Source: Xanthomonas hortorum pv. pelargonii
Lineage (GTDB): Bacteria; Pseudomonadota; Gammaproteobacteria; Xanthomonadales; Xanthomonadaceae
Reading direction: 5' to 3'
DNA: 64,000 nucleotides
Assembly (NCBI RefSeq): GCF_024499015.1
Contig: NZ_CP098604.1
Span: forward strand, 310,001 to 374,000
The position numbers and the translations under genes are program-made. This document shows positions 44,338 to 54,533 of this stretch, piece after piece. How positions within the stretch are numbered: the stretch's first letter is position 1; every line of letters begins with the position of its first letter. The notes under the pieces are model-generated. The model searched no databases. It was given only the letters and a program-made list of their open reading frames with translations, and had not been told where the DNA came from.

Positions 44338-45023
44338 GGATGCGGCTTCTTCGGGTCGGCGCGACGAAATTTGTCCTGCAGCGCGCGCACGCGCTCATCC
44401 GGTGGTGCCGCCATCGGCGCGGCGCCGGTGGTCTGCAGGGTCACGCGGCGCTGCACTGCATCGCGCGCAAGCAGCAACGGCTCGGTGACCACGGCGCCCT
44501 TGATGCGCGGGTGCCAGACCCGCAGCGTGTAGGTGCCTGCCGGTGCATCCAGTTGCACGCGGCCGTCGCTGCCGGTCTTGCCGAAATACGGCGTCTCCAG
44601 CACGACGATATAGCCAAGCATCCAGTCGTGAATGTTGCAGCCAATGGTCACCAGGCCCGCCTGATCGAAGCGGATCGGCGTGGCCTTGGTACCCTGAAAC
44701 AGCGGCAATTCGAAACGCTTGGCAGGCGAAAAAGAATAGACCTGATGGCGGATCTGATCGTTATTCGGAAAGCGCACCAAGGTGCCGGTGCGCACCGCTA
44801 GGACGGCGGGCACGAACTGCGAATTGACCTGATCCATTTCCGCAGTCTTGGAAGCAGTGGGTGGCGCGGGGCGCGCCGGCTCCAGACTGACCACCGCATC
44901 GACCAACATGCCGTTGGCATCGGCCACGGTCACGCTGACCGGCGTTGCCACCACAGCGCTTGCGGCGCAGTACGCCAGCAATAGCGAAACGACACCTATC
45001 GGTTTGAACCATTTCGTCCGCAT
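44334..45023 (-). CDS. Exported cupredoxin-like protein ('methylamine utilization protein' family)
   Basis: 229 residues with signal peptide (cut near SAVVA). The fold is plastocyanin-like: possible type 1 copper ligands are the His in NNDQIRHQVYSFSP and Cys, His, Met in GCNIHDWML (C-x2-H-x2-M). After it comes a carboxypeptidase-regulatory-like part (GSDGRVQLDAPAGTYTLRVWHPRIKG). Databases often name this family for methylamine use, but no other methylamine genes are here. It is the first gene of the four-gene operon; its stop overlaps the start of the GGDEF-EAL gene. Confidence 0.82.
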   Translation of the reverse strand: MRTKWFKPIGVVSLLLAYCAASAVVATPVSVTVADANGMLVDAVVSLEPARPAPPTASKTAEMDQVNSQFVPAVLAVRTGTLVRFPNNDQIRHQVYSFSPAKRFELPLFQGTKATPIRFDQAGLVTIGCNIHDWMLGYIVVLETPYFGKTGSDGRVQLDAPAGTYTLRVWHPRIKGAVVTEPLLLARDAVQRRVTLQTTGAAPMAAPPDERVRALQDKFRRADPKKPHP

Positions 45024-45228
45024 GCTGCCCCCAGCCTAGTGCAATCGGCAGCGGGCGCCAGGCGAATCCGACGTCGCGCTAGCGATCAGACTGAGTTATC
45101 GGCTGAGGTGAACGCAAGCTTTAACCAGACGCGAGCGGAATGTTTTGAACAGAACTGTGGTGTCCGTCATTACCCGTGTTGCGAGCGCGGCTATTCGCTG
45201 CGCGCGCTGATAGGGACCGCGTGCTGGA
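45024..45228. other. Gap holding the promoter of the cupredoxin/c-di-GMP operon
   Basis: 205 bases without a gene between the 3' end of the 2OG-Fe oxygenase gene and the cupredoxin-like start. The composition is lower in GC than its surroundings around 45100-45180. No clear hairpin terminator was found for the oxygenase gene, so read-through is possible. Confidence 0.35.
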
Positions 45229-46167
45229 TTACTTCAGCTTGATCTCGCGCAGACGCTCTTCCAGGAAGCCGTGTGCGGTGATCGGCTCGGGATAGCGACT
45301 CGGGTTTTCGGCAGTGATGCACGAAGGCAGCACGTCGATCAGGAAGTCCGGATTCGGGTGTAGAAAGAACGGCACCGAGTAACGCGGCTTGCGCGCTGCT
45401 TCGCCCGGCGGATTGACCACGCGATGGATGGTGGACGGGTACACATGGTTGGTCAGGCGTTGCAGCATGTCGCCGATATTGACCACGATGGTGTCGGCAT
45501 CCGCTGTGAATGGCACCCACTCGCCATCGTTGGAACGCACTTCTAGACCGGCCGCGCTGGCACCGACCAGCAAGGTGATGAAGTTGATGTCGCCATGCGC
45601 GCCGGCACGCACGTTGGGGATGTCGTCGCTGGTGATCGGCGGGTAGTGGATCGGCCGCAGGATCGAATTGCCGTTGTGGGTCTTGTCGACGAAATAGTCC
45701 TGCGGCAGGCCGATATGCAGCGCCAGCGAGGACAGCACGCGCGAGCCCAGGTGATCGAGCTGCTGGTACAGGCGGTAACCGGGTTCGCGGAAACCGGGCA
45801 CCTCTTCGGGCCACAGGTTCGGCGTCATTACCTCGCGATACGGCGAATCGTCCGGAATCTCGCGGCCGATATGCCAGAACTCCTTCAGATCGAAATGCTT
45901 GGAATCCTTGGCCGTTTCCACACCGAACGCGGTGTAGCCGCGCGCGCCACCGCTGCCTTTGACGTGGTAGCGCTGCTTTACCTCTTCCGGCAGTGCGAAG
46001 AACGCCTTGAACACCTCGTAGGCGCCATCGATATCGGCCTGCGCAATGCCGTGATTGCGGATGCCGGCAAAGCCCCACTGCCGATAGGCCGCACCAAGCT
46101 CGGCGACGAAGGCGTCGCGGTCGCTGTCGAAACGGGTGATGTCCAGGGTCGGGATGCGGGCGCTCAT
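45229..46167 (-). CDS. 2-oxoglutarate-Fe(II) oxygenase of the isopenicillin N synthase family
   Basis: 312-residue DIOX_N plus 2OG-FeII_Oxy protein. The iron triad is complete: H191-x-D193 (AGAHGDINF) and H248 (STIHRVVNP), with R262-x-S264 (PRYSVPFF) binding 2-oxoglutarate. The N-terminal stretch PTLDITRF and WGFAGIRNHGI matches the family. It would hydroxylate or oxidise a small molecule; which one is unknown. Its closest functionally described relatives include plant-type dioxygenases and bacterial antibiotic enzymes, which do not settle the substrate. Confidence 0.9.
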   Translation of the reverse strand: MSARIPTLDITRFDSDRDAFVAELGAAYRQWGFAGIRNHGIAQADIDGAYEVFKAFFALPEEVKQRYHVKGSGGARGYTAFGVETAKDSKHFDLKEFWHIGREIPDDSPYREVMTPNLWPEEVPGFREPGYRLYQQLDHLGSRVLSSLALHIGLPQDYFVDKTHNGNSILRPIHYPPITSDDIPNVRAGAHGDINFITLLVGASAAGLEVRSNDGEWVPFTADADTIVVNIGDMLQRLTNHVYPSTIHRVVNPPGEAARKPRYSVPFFLHPNPDFLIDVLPSCITAENPSRYPEPITAHGFLEERLREIKLK

Positions 46168-46202
46168 ACGGATATCTGCAGTCGAAGTCGAGGAGTCAAA
46201 AG

Positions 46203-46229
46203 GAAGGCCTGCTGTTCAGGACAGCAGGC
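46203..46229 (-). terminator. Rho-independent terminator after glmM
   Basis: On the minus strand GCCTGCTGT and ACAGCAGGC close on a CCTGA loop and are followed by CTTCCTTTT. It lies about 63 bases past the glmM stop and 36 bases before the oxygenase start codon. Confidence 0.8.
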
Positions 46230-46305
46230 GATACAACAGGTAAAACGTCGCGGCCTTGGCAAAGACCACGCACACGCCAATGATCAGCGACTCACGCCGC
46301 GTCAC
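46216..46305 (-). CDS. Possible 29-residue membrane peptide
   Basis: A GTG-started frame that overlaps the last codons of glmM and ends inside the terminator hairpin. It would encode a peptide with one hydrophobic segment ([20 protein letters not shown]). No ribosome binding site stands out. It may be chance; comparison with other xanthomonads would decide. Confidence 0.25.
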   Translation of the reverse strand: MTRRESLIIGVCVVFAKAATFYLLYRLLS

Positions 46306-47641
46306 GCACGGCACCAGAGAGTCTGTCCAGCGTGTCCTGCATCAGGCCAGCGTCGTCGGCTTCCACCGTCACGCGCACCACCGGCTCGGTGCCGGAAGGA
46401 CGCAGAAACGCGCGGCCACGCCCCTGCACGGCGGCTTGCGCCTGCTGCAGCGCCTGCTGCACACCGGCGGCTTCCACAATCGCTTTGGCAGCGCCGCCAT
46501 CCAGACGCACGTTGATTGTTTTCTGCGGCACCTTGCTCAGGCTGCTCAAGGCCTGGCGCAGGCTCTGTCCATCGCGCCCCAGTGCCTCAGGGACCTGCAG
46601 CGCGCTGACGATGCCATCGCCGGTGGTGGCGCGGTCCAGGCACAACAGATGGCCGGAGGTCTCGCCACCCAGCGTGCCGCCACCTTCCACCAACGCCTGG
46701 TGCACGTAACGGTCGCCGACCTTGGCGCGCTGGAACGGGATGCTCAATCCAGCCAGCGCCTGTTCCAGGCCGTAGTTGGTCATCAGCGTGCCAACCACGG
46801 TGCCGGTGAGCCGGCCGCTGGCCTGCCAGGAACGCGCAAGCACATAGAGCAGATCGTCGCCATCGACCGGGTTGCCCTGGTCGTCGGCCATCAGCACGCG
46901 ATCGCCGTCGCCATCGAAGGCGATGCCCAACTGCGCACCGCTCTCGCGCACCTTGGCGGCGAGATTATCGATATGCGTGGAGCCGACGCCGTCATTGATA
47001 TTGAGCCCGTCCGGTGCGGCACCGATGACCACCACGTCCGCACCCAGCTCGCGGAACAGCATCGGCGCGATGTGATACGTGGCCCCATGCGCGCAATCCA
47101 GCACCATCCGCAAGCCATGCAGGGTGAAGCCGCGCGCCACGCTGGCCTTGCAGAATTCGATGTAACGGCCGATCGCATCGCGCGTGCGGATCGCCTTGCC
47201 CAGACGCTCCGATTCCACGGTGTGGAACGGCTCGTCGAGCGCGGCTTCGATCGCCGCTTCGGTGGCGTCGTCGAGCTTTTCGCCTTCGGCGGAAAAGAAC
47301 TTGATGCCGTTGTCGTAATGCGGATTGTGCGAGGCACTGATCACCACGCCGGCATCGGCGCGCAGCGTGTTGGTCAGGAACGCGATGGCCGGGGTCGGCA
47401 TCGGACCGATCAGCTGCACGTCTGCGCCGGCAGCGACCAGGCCGGCTTCCAGTGCGGCTTCGAACATATAGCCGGAAATGCGGGTGTCCTTGCCGATCAA
47501 CACCAGTGGGCGCTTGCTGCGGCCCTGGGTGAGCACGCGACCGAGCGCGTTGCCCAGCCGCAGCACGAAATCGGCCGAGATCACGCCCTGCCCGACCCGA
47601 CCGCGGATGCCGTCGGTGCCGAAATACTTGCGGGCGCTCAT
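46292..47641 (-). CDS. glmM: Phosphoglucosamine mutase GlmM
   Basis: 449-residue enzyme that converts glucosamine 6-phosphate to glucosamine 1-phosphate for UDP-GlcNAc synthesis. Landmarks: [11 protein letters not shown], the phosphoserine loop [16 protein letters not shown] (Ser104), the metal loop FDGDGDR, the sugar loop GGETSGH, and [11 protein letters not shown] near the end. Start at 47641 by homology. 127 bases separate it from accD; the gap holds no gene. Confidence 0.97.
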   Translation of the reverse strand: MSARKYFGTDGIRGRVGQGVISADFVLRLGNALGRVLTQGRSKRPLVLIGKDTRISGYMFEAALEAGLVAAGADVQLIGPMPTPAIAFLTNTLRADAGVVISASHNPHYDNGIKFFSAEGEKLDDATEAAIEAALDEPFHTVESERLGKAIRTRDAIGRYIEFCKASVARGFTLHGLRMVLDCAHGATYHIAPMLFRELGADVVVIGAAPDGLNINDGVGSTHIDNLAAKVRESGAQLGIAFDGDGDRVLMADDQGNPVDGDDLLYVLARSWQASGRLTGTVVGTLMTNYGLEQALAGLSIPFQRAKVGDRYVHQALVEGGGTLGGETSGHLLCLDRATTGDGIVSALQVPEALGRDGQSLRQALSSLSKVPQKTINVRLDGGAAKAIVEAAGVQQALQQAQAAVQGRGRAFLRPSGTEPVVRVTVEADDAGLMQDTLDRLSGAVRDAA

Positions 47642-47768
47642 GGAGCCGTGACCGGAAGCGTCGGGACCTGCGGCCAGGGAGCAGGGGCCTGGAAGGAGCA
47701 GCCATCGACGGAAGTCCACAGGTCGCAGACCACGTTTTTCCCGGGGACAGCCAGCACGAATACCAACC

Positions 47769-48653
47769 TCACGCCACCGCCTCTTGCGGATGCGGCTGAC
47801 GCATCATCATCGCGGTCAGATCGGCGAGGCGGTCGCGCATGTCGCGGCGGTCGCAGATCTGATCGATGGCGCCATGGTCGAGCAGGAACTCAGAGCGCTG
47901 GAAGCCCTCCGGCAAGGTCTCGCGCACGGTCTGTTCGATCACGCGCGGGCCGGCGAAGCCGATCAAGGCATGCGGCTCGGCGATGTTGATGTCGCCCAGC
48001 ATCGCGAACGAGGCCGACACGCCACCGGTGGTGGGATGGGTCAGCACCGAGATGTACGGCAGGCCGGCTTCGCGCAGGCGGCCGAGCGCGGCGGAGGTCT
48101 TGGCCATCTGCATCAGCGAGAACAGGCCTTCCTGCATGCGTGCCCCGCCACTGGCGGAGAAGCATACGAACGGGCAGCCGACTTCCAGCGCCACTTCGGC
48201 GGCACGCGCGAAGCGCTCGCCGACCACCGAGCCCATCGAACCGCCCATGAAGGCGAAATCGAATGCGGCGGCGACCAGCGGGTTGCCCTTGAGCGTGCCG
48301 CGCATGGCGATCAATGCGTCGTACTCGCCGCTAGCCTTCTGGCTGGCCTTGATACGCTCGCCGTAGCGCTTCTGGTCCTTGAACTTGAGCACGTCGACCG
48401 GGCCCAGCTGGGCGGCGATTTCGGTGGTCGGGGCATCCACATCGAACAACGCGGCCAGGCGCGCGCGGGCGCGGATTGCCATGTGGTGGTCGCATTTCGG
48501 ACACACCTCCAGGTTTTCCTCGAGCTCGGGGCCGTACAGCGCGCTGCCGCAATTGCTGCACTTTTCCCACAGGCCCTCGGGGACGCTGCGCTTCTTGGCC
48601 GGGGTGTTCTCGGTGCGGATGCCGGAGGGCATCAATTTGCTGAGCCAGCTCAT
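47769..48653 (-). CDS. accD: Acetyl-CoA carboxylase carboxyltransferase subunit beta
   Basis: 294-residue subunit that, with AccA, transfers the carboxyl group to acetyl-CoA in fatty acid synthesis. N-terminal zinc ribbon: [26 protein letters not shown] (four Cys). The transferase core has [26 protein letters not shown] and [16 protein letters not shown]. It lies downstream of trpA, separated by a palindromic repeat. Confidence 0.97.
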   Translation of the reverse strand: MSWLSKLMPSGIRTENTPAKKRSVPEGLWEKCSNCGSALYGPELEENLEVCPKCDHHMAIRARARLAALFDVDAPTTEIAAQLGPVDVLKFKDQKRYGERIKASQKASGEYDALIAMRGTLKGNPLVAAAFDFAFMGGSMGSVVGERFARAAEVALEVGCPFVCFSASGGARMQEGLFSLMQMAKTSAALGRLREAGLPYISVLTHPTTGGVSASFAMLGDINIAEPHALIGFAGPRVIEQTVRETLPEGFQRSEFLLDHGAIDQICDRRDMRDRLADLTAMMMRQPHPQEAVA

Positions 48654-48879
48654 GCGTGTATGACAATCCATGCAGGGCGGCCTTACGGGCCGCAGAGGGG
48701 CGTAAGTCCAACGCGCTGCGGGAAAAGCGAGGTAGCGCGGGGGATGAATGTGGGACTTGGTGGCAGTTCGGAGGACTAGCTGCGAGCTTGGTTCTAGGTG
48801 GTTGCGCGGGTGTTTGGAGTGAAGGTCGGTTTGTTGTGCTGCGCCTCACTCTGGTTGGCGTGCACTTGTGGTTGGGATG
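48654..48879. other. Gap upstream of accD
   Basis: 226 bases without a supported gene before the palindromic repeat. It probably holds the accD promoter; no clear sites were recognised. Confidence 0.35.
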
Positions 48880-49003
48880 CACGTGGCTTCGCCCGTACCC
48901 TCATCCGCCCCTGCGGGGCACCTTCTCCCGACGGGAGAAGGATCAAAGCCCCTCTCCTGCGGGGCGAGAGGGGTTGGGGTGAGGGTGCGGGCGAAGCCAC
49001 GTG
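48880..49003. repeat. Single copy of the large palindromic repeat
   Basis: 124 bases whose outer arms, CACGTGGCTTCGCCCGTACCC and the matching inverted stretch ending GCGAAGCCACGTG, are almost perfectly complementary. Inside are the hairpins CTTCTCCCG/CGGGAGAAG and CCCCTCTC/GAGAGGGG. It is the same family as the three tandem units at 13161-13569, in the opposite internal order. It lies 30 bases past the trpA stop. Confidence 0.9.
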
Positions 49004-49033
49004 CATCGACGCGAGAAGGGCTTTGGCCTGGTT

Positions 49034-49840
49034 TCAGGGATGATCCAGTGCCTGGCGCAGCGGGGTCAGGAACGCTTCGGCGTATTCGCGGGCGGTGCGG
49101 ACGTCCGGGGCTTCGGCCAGGGCGGCGACCAGGGCGCTGCCGACCACCACGCCGTCGGCATCCACGGCCATTGCGGCGGCGCTGACGGCGTCCTTGATGC
49201 CAAAACCGGCCACCACCGGGGCGCCGGCACGCAGGCGCAGCTGGCGCAGGCGATCGCCCGCCGCGGTGGTGTCGAGCAGATTCGAAGCGCCAGTGACGCC
49301 GGCGAAGCTGACGTAATACAGATACCCCTGGGCACTGCTGCACAGCATGTCCAGACGTTGCTCGCTGGTGGTCGGCGAGGCCAGCGCGATCAGGGCCAGG
49401 CCCACCTCGGTGAAGATGGCGCGGGTCTCGGCGGCCTCTTCGGGCGGCAGATCCACCAAGAGCAAGCCATCCACGCCGGCGGCGACGGCGGCTTCGGCAA
49501 AGCGCCGGGTGCCGTGGATCTCGATCGGGTTGAGGTAGCCCATCAGCACCACCGGGGTGGTGGGGTCTTCGCGGCGGAATTCGTGCACCGCTTCCAGCAC
49601 ATAGGCCAGGCCGGCACCGCGGCCCAGCGCGCGTTCGGAGCTGCGTTGGATGGTGGGGCCGTCGGCCATCGGGTCGGAAAACGGCACACCGAGTTCGATC
49701 ACATCGGCACCGGCGCGCACCAGCGCGTGCATCACCGGGACCGTGGCTTCCAGCGAGGGATCGCCGGCGGTGATGAAGGGGATGAGCGCCTTGCGGCCAT
49801 CGGCACGCAAATGTTGGAAGGTTTCGTCGATACGACGCAT
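49034..49840 (-). CDS. trpA: Tryptophan synthase subunit alpha
   Basis: 268-residue subunit that splits indole-3-glycerol phosphate to indole. Family stretches: AFIPFITAGDPSLE-like ALIPFITAGDPSLEATV, ELGVPFSDPMADGPTIQRSSERAL with the catalytic Glu region, LMGYLNPI, DLPPEEA and GFGIKDA. It starts 38 bases after the Cys-rich microgene, which in turn overlaps trpB. Confidence 0.98.
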   Translation of the reverse strand: MRRIDETFQHLRADGRKALIPFITAGDPSLEATVPVMHALVRAGADVIELGVPFSDPMADGPTIQRSSERALGRGAGLAYVLEAVHEFRREDPTTPVVLMGYLNPIEIHGTRRFAEAAVAAGVDGLLLVDLPPEEAAETRAIFTEVGLALIALASPTTSEQRLDMLCSSAQGYLYYVSFAGVTGASNLLDTTAAGDRLRQLRLRAGAPVVAGFGIKDAVSAAAMAVDADGVVVGSALVAALAEAPDVRTAREYAEAFLTPLRQALDHP

Positions 49841-49878
49841 TGAAAGACCTTGAAGTAATTAGCTGCGGTGCGACCGCA

Positions 49879-50087
49879 TCAATGGATGTCCTGGTACATG
49901 GCTGCGGGCAGTTCGGTCAACGCTTGCGCGTCCACCTCGACGTCGAAACTGTCCAGGCAGCACCCGCAGCCGGTGTTTTCCGAGCACGTGCGGATCTGCG
50001 GCGCCCAGCGGTCGAGCCAGGCGAACAGCAGGTCCTGTTCGCCTGGCTGGTCGGCTAGCGCGGTCACGGTGACGCGCCGCAGCGGCA

Positions 50088-50088
<1 letters not shown>
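49879..50088 (-). CDS. Cys-rich 69-residue protein between trpB and trpA
   Basis: Small protein of unknown function starting in the overlap TGATG with the trpB stop and ending 38 bases before trpA. It reads MPLRRVTVTALADQPGEQ, then DLLFAWLDRWAPQIRT and a cluster CSENTGCGCC (four Cys in ten residues) followed by an acidic DSFDVEVDAQALTELP. No signal peptide or membrane segment. The Cys cluster could bind a metal or form disulfides. Coupling to trpB and codon use like its neighbours argue that it is a real gene. Confidence 0.78.
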
Positions 50089-51305
<1,217 letters not shown>

Positions 51306-51413
51306 GGGAATCCTCTGCAGCAATGCGGTCATACGAGAAGCACGCACTTTAGCGCAGCCAGCCGGTGCGATAAATCGATAAGATTGCCGCAACCTGTGAC
51401 CTGGACTCACACA
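51306..51413. promoter_or_regulatory. Divergent control region between trpB and the LysR gene
   Basis: 108 bases between the two start codons. The central part is A/T-richer, including ATAAATCGATAAGATTG (about 51369-51385). LysR regulators usually bind such regions and control the facing gene, as TrpI does for trpBA in Pseudomonas. No operator was verified. Confidence 0.5.
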
Positions 51414-52343
51414 ATGAGTTACCCGCTTCCGCCGCTGGCGGCCTTGCGCGCCTTCGAATCTGCCGCGCGCCTGCAAAGCGTCAGCCGGGCTGCGCAGGAA
51501 CTACACGTCACCCATGGCGCCATCAGCCGGCATGTGCGCACCCTGGAGCAGTCACTTGGAACTGCCCTGTTTTCCCGCCAGGGCCGCGGCCTGGTATTGA
51601 CGGCAGCGGGCACGCGTTTGCGCGATGCGACCGGGGAAGGCTTCGCCTTGATCGGCGAGACCTGGGCTGGGCTGTTAAGGCGCCCTGGCAGCGAGACGCC
51701 GCTGGTGCTGGGCTGTTCGGGCAGTCTGCTGGCGCGCTGGGTCATTCCGCACCTGGGCCGGCTGCAGCAGGACCTGCCGGATGTGCGGCTGCATCTGTCG
51801 GCCAGCGAACAAGCGCCAGGCCCGGAGCTGGATGGCCTGGATGCGGCGCTGCTGCTGGACACACCGCCCTGGCCCGGCGATTGGCAGGTGCACGAGCTGG
51901 GCGTGGAATGGATCGGCCCGGTGCTGAGCCCGCAGCTTGCATCCACGACGCAGCTCGACGGAAACGACCCTGCCGCCCTGCTCGATCACGCCTTGCTGCA
52001 CACGCGCTCGCGCCCGCAGGCCTGGCCGGAATGGGCGCAGGCGCATGGTGTGGCACCCGAGGCGCTGCACTTCGGTACCGAGTTCGAACACCTGGTCTAT
52101 TTACTTGAAGCCGCTGCCGCCGGTCTGGGGGTCGCAATCGCACCGCAACCGTTGGTTGCAGCGGATCTGGCCGCCGGCCGCCTGCTGGCACCCTGGGGAT
52201 TCACGCCAACGCGCGGGCGCTGGGTGTTGTGCGCCGCAAAACGCAATCCGGATCCGCGGATCGAGCGGCTTGCTGGTTGGCTACGCGGTGCACTGACTGA
52301 AGATCAGGTGCAGACACCTGCAATAGATATCGCGCACGGCTAA
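51414..52343 (+). CDS. LysR-family regulator, divergent from trpBA (TrpI-like position)
   Basis: 309-residue LysR-type regulator. The N-terminal winged helix ([49 protein letters not shown]) belongs to the GcvA/TrpI branch. The effector domain follows (about 90-300). Its position facing trpB suggests it controls tryptophan synthase, with indole-3-glycerol phosphate as a possible inducer, as known for TrpI. That is inference from context. The 171 bases after it up to trpF hold no gene. Confidence 0.88.
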   Translation: MSYPLPPLAALRAFESAARLQSVSRAAQELHVTHGAISRHVRTLEQSLGTALFSRQGRGLVLTAAGTRLRDATGEGFALIGETWAGLLRRPGSETPLVLGCSGSLLARWVIPHLGRLQQDLPDVRLHLSASEQAPGPELDGLDAALLLDTPPWPGDWQVHELGVEWIGPVLSPQLASTTQLDGNDPAALLDHALLHTRSRPQAWPEWAQAHGVAPEALHFGTEFEHLVYLLEAAAAGLGVAIAPQPLVAADLAAGRLLAPWGFTPTRGRWVLCAAKRNPDPRIERLAGWLRGALTEDQVQTPAIDIAHG

Positions 52344-52514
52344 GTGCAGCCATCAAGCAACCGCGTCGTTCAAGAAGCAAGCGGCTGAGCGATGGTTAGC
52401 CCGAAAGGCGAGCGACCAAGAGCAATGTGTAGCGGCGACGAGCGCTCCAAAACAGCGGCACAAGCCCAAGCTCCGCTTGCCTAATCCCTAATCTCGATTC
52501 CCCAATCCCGAATC

Positions 52515-53183
52515 TCACGACATCTCGTGGCAATCGGCCCGGCGCACTTCTTCAACGAACTTGCGCATCATGTGGCCGTCCTTGATGCCGGGCGCCAGCT
52601 CCACGCCGCTGGACACGTCCACGCCCCACGGCAGCGTCGCCACGATCGCGTCGAACACGTTGTCGGCCGTGATGCCGCCGGCCAGCAGGAACGGGCGATG
52701 CAGGCCGGTCGGCAACCGCGACCAGTCGAAGGTCTTGCCGGTGCCGCCGCCTGCGCCGGGCGCATGGCTGTCGAACAGGAAGCCGGCAGTGTTGGGATAG
52801 GCCAACTGCAAGGTACGCGCGTTGGCATCTTCGCCATTGACGCCAGTGCTGCCCATCGGCACGGCCTTGAGATAGGGAAGATTGAAACTACGACAGAACG
52901 CGTCGTCTTCTTCGCCATGGAACTGCAGCAAGGTCGGGCGCACGGTGCGCACCACCTCGCGCACTTCTTCCTTGGAATTGTTGCGGAACAGCGCCACCAC
53001 ATCGACCATCGGCGCGGTGGCCTGGCGCATCGCGCGCGCCTCGGCCGGTGCCACGCGGCGCGGGCTGCCGTGCGCAAAGATGAAACCTACCGCGTCCACA
53101 CCCAGCTCGCCGGCCAGTCGAATATCGCCGGCGCGGGTCATGCCACAGAACTTGATACGGGTGCGGTACAGCGATCGATTCAT
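52515..53183 (-). CDS. trpF: Phosphoribosylanthranilate isomerase
   Basis: 222-residue beta-alpha barrel enzyme of tryptophan synthesis. Landmarks: [13 protein letters not shown] with the catalytic Cys, [44 protein letters not shown] and [14 protein letters not shown]. Its ATG overlaps the truA stop (ATGA at 53180-53183), the truA-trpF pair known in Pseudomonas. Confidence 0.97.
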   Translation of the reverse strand: MNRSLYRTRIKFCGMTRAGDIRLAGELGVDAVGFIFAHGSPRRVAPAEARAMRQATAPMVDVVALFRNNSKEEVREVVRTVRPTLLQFHGEEDDAFCRSFNLPYLKAVPMGSTGVNGEDANARTLQLAYPNTAGFLFDSHAPGAGGGTGKTFDWSRLPTGLHRPFLLAGGITADNVFDAIVATLPWGVDVSSGVELAPGIKDGHMMRKFVEEVRRADCHEMS

Positions 53184-53953
53184 TGGGTGACCTCAGCAGG
53201 CAGATGCCACTCTGCGGGATACAACGGCCCGACAAACACCAGGCCTTGTGGCGGCGCCGTCGGCCCGGCCACAGAGCGGTCGCGTCCGGCCAGCAATGTC
53301 GCGATCCAGTCGACCGGTTGTTCTCCGGTTCCGACCAGGATCAGCGAACCAACAATATTCCGCACCATGTGATGAAGAAATGCATTGGCCTGGACCTGCA
53401 TCTCCACCACTTCGCCAATCCGCTGCACGCTGATGGCCTGCAGGTTGCGGCGTGCATGCGGCGCCTGGCATTGCACGCTGCGAAATGCGTTGAAGTCGTT
53501 CTCGCCCAACAAGGCCTGCGCCGCTGTGTGCATGGCATCTGCATCCAGCGGGCGCCGCTCCCAGCTCAAGGTCTGCCGATACAGCGCGGGGCGTATCTGA
53601 CGATTGAGCAGACGATAACGATAACGGCGGGCACGTGCGGAAAACCGCGCATGGAAGTCGGCCGCCGCCGGCACGCACCAGCGCACCGCGATCGAGGGCG
53701 GCAGCCGCGCGGTGGTGCCCAACGTCCAGCTGCGCGGGTCGCGGCGTGCGTCACTGTCGAAATGCACTACTTGGCATTCGCCGTGGACGCCGGCATCGGT
53801 GCGGCCTGCGCAGATCACCTGCACCGGGGCATCGGCGACCGACGACAGGGCCGCCTGCAACCTGGCCTGCACCGTCGGCCCGCCGTGTTCGCCCAATTGC
53901 TGCCAGCCTTGAAACTCGCTGCCGTCGTACTCCACGCCCAGCGCGTAACGCAT
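53180..53953 (-). CDS. truA: tRNA pseudouridine(38-40) synthase TruA
   Basis: 257-residue enzyme that makes pseudouridines in the anticodon arm. Family parts: [40 protein letters not shown] with the catalytic Asp, [16 protein letters not shown], and [16 protein letters not shown]. Met at 53953 gives the standard length. 172 bases separate it from the VOC gene. Confidence 0.97.
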   Translation of the reverse strand: MRYALGVEYDGSEFQGWQQLGEHGGPTVQARLQAALSSVADAPVQVICAGRTDAGVHGECQVVHFDSDARRDPRSWTLGTTARLPPSIAVRWCVPAAADFHARFSARARRYRYRLLNRQIRPALYRQTLSWERRPLDADAMHTAAQALLGENDFNAFRSVQCQAPHARRNLQAISVQRIGEVVEMQVQANAFLHHMVRNIVGSLILVGTGEQPVDWIATLLAGRDRSVAGPTAPPQGLVFVGPLYPAEWHLPAEVTQ

Positions 53954-54125
53954 CGGAACCTGCCTGTTGTTGAATCGATTGAGTGTGCGGACCAAGCGCG
54001 GCCGGCAAAGCGTCGCGAGCGATCGTCAGTGAGGCGCAAACCGCGCGCAAGCACCGCAGTGTGACGAGCGGCGATGCCGCACCAAGAACCAACTGCGCGC
54101 GCCTGACGCTGAGCGCAGTGGTTTG

Positions 54126-54533
54126 TCAGTCGCCCTGCGCGGCGGCGCGCTCGGACCACACCGCCAGCGTCGTGCCACCGGGCTCGCGGAAATGAAATCT
54201 GCTGCCACCCGGGAAGCCGAACACCGGCTTGACGATCTCGCCACCGGCAGCACGTATGCGCTCGAGCACTGGTGCCAGGTCGTCGGCATACAGCACCACC
54301 AGCGGGCCCGCTTCAGCCGCTGCCGGCGCAGTGGCACGGTAGAAACCACCGTCCAGGCGCCCGTCGTTGAAGGCCAGGTAATCCGGGCCATAGGCCTGAA
54401 ATTGCCAGCCGAAGACCTGTTCGAAAAACGCGCGGCTGGCCTCCGGATCGATCGAGGCGAACTCCACGTAATCGATGCGACGCTCGCGTGCGGCACGCTT
54501 GTCTGCAGCAAGGCTGTCCATGGCCGGGCTCAT
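54126..54533 (-). CDS. VOC (glyoxalase/bleomycin-resistance)-family protein
   Basis: 135-residue vicinal oxygen chelate protein. Typical of the CFP-30-like branch: RIDYVEFASIDPEASRAFFEQVFGWQF, a middle VVLYADDLAPVLERIRAAGGEIVKPVFGFPGGSRFHFREPGGTTLAVWSE. The last part places the usual metal-ligand Glu region, but full metal binding is uncertain. Substrate unknown. Its ATG overlaps the stop of fimV (ATGA at 54530-54533). Confidence 0.88.
   Translation of the reverse strand: MSPAMDSLAADKRAARERRIDYVEFASIDPEASRAFFEQVFGWQFQAYGPDYLAFNDGRLDGGFYRATAPAAAEAGPLVVLYADDLAPVLERIRAAGGEIVKPVFGFPGGSRFHFREPGGTTLAVWSERAAAQGD

Noticed and set aside
44334..45023. Methylamine metabolism locus
   Set aside because: Only the family name suggests this; no methylamine dehydrogenase or maturation genes are in the window.
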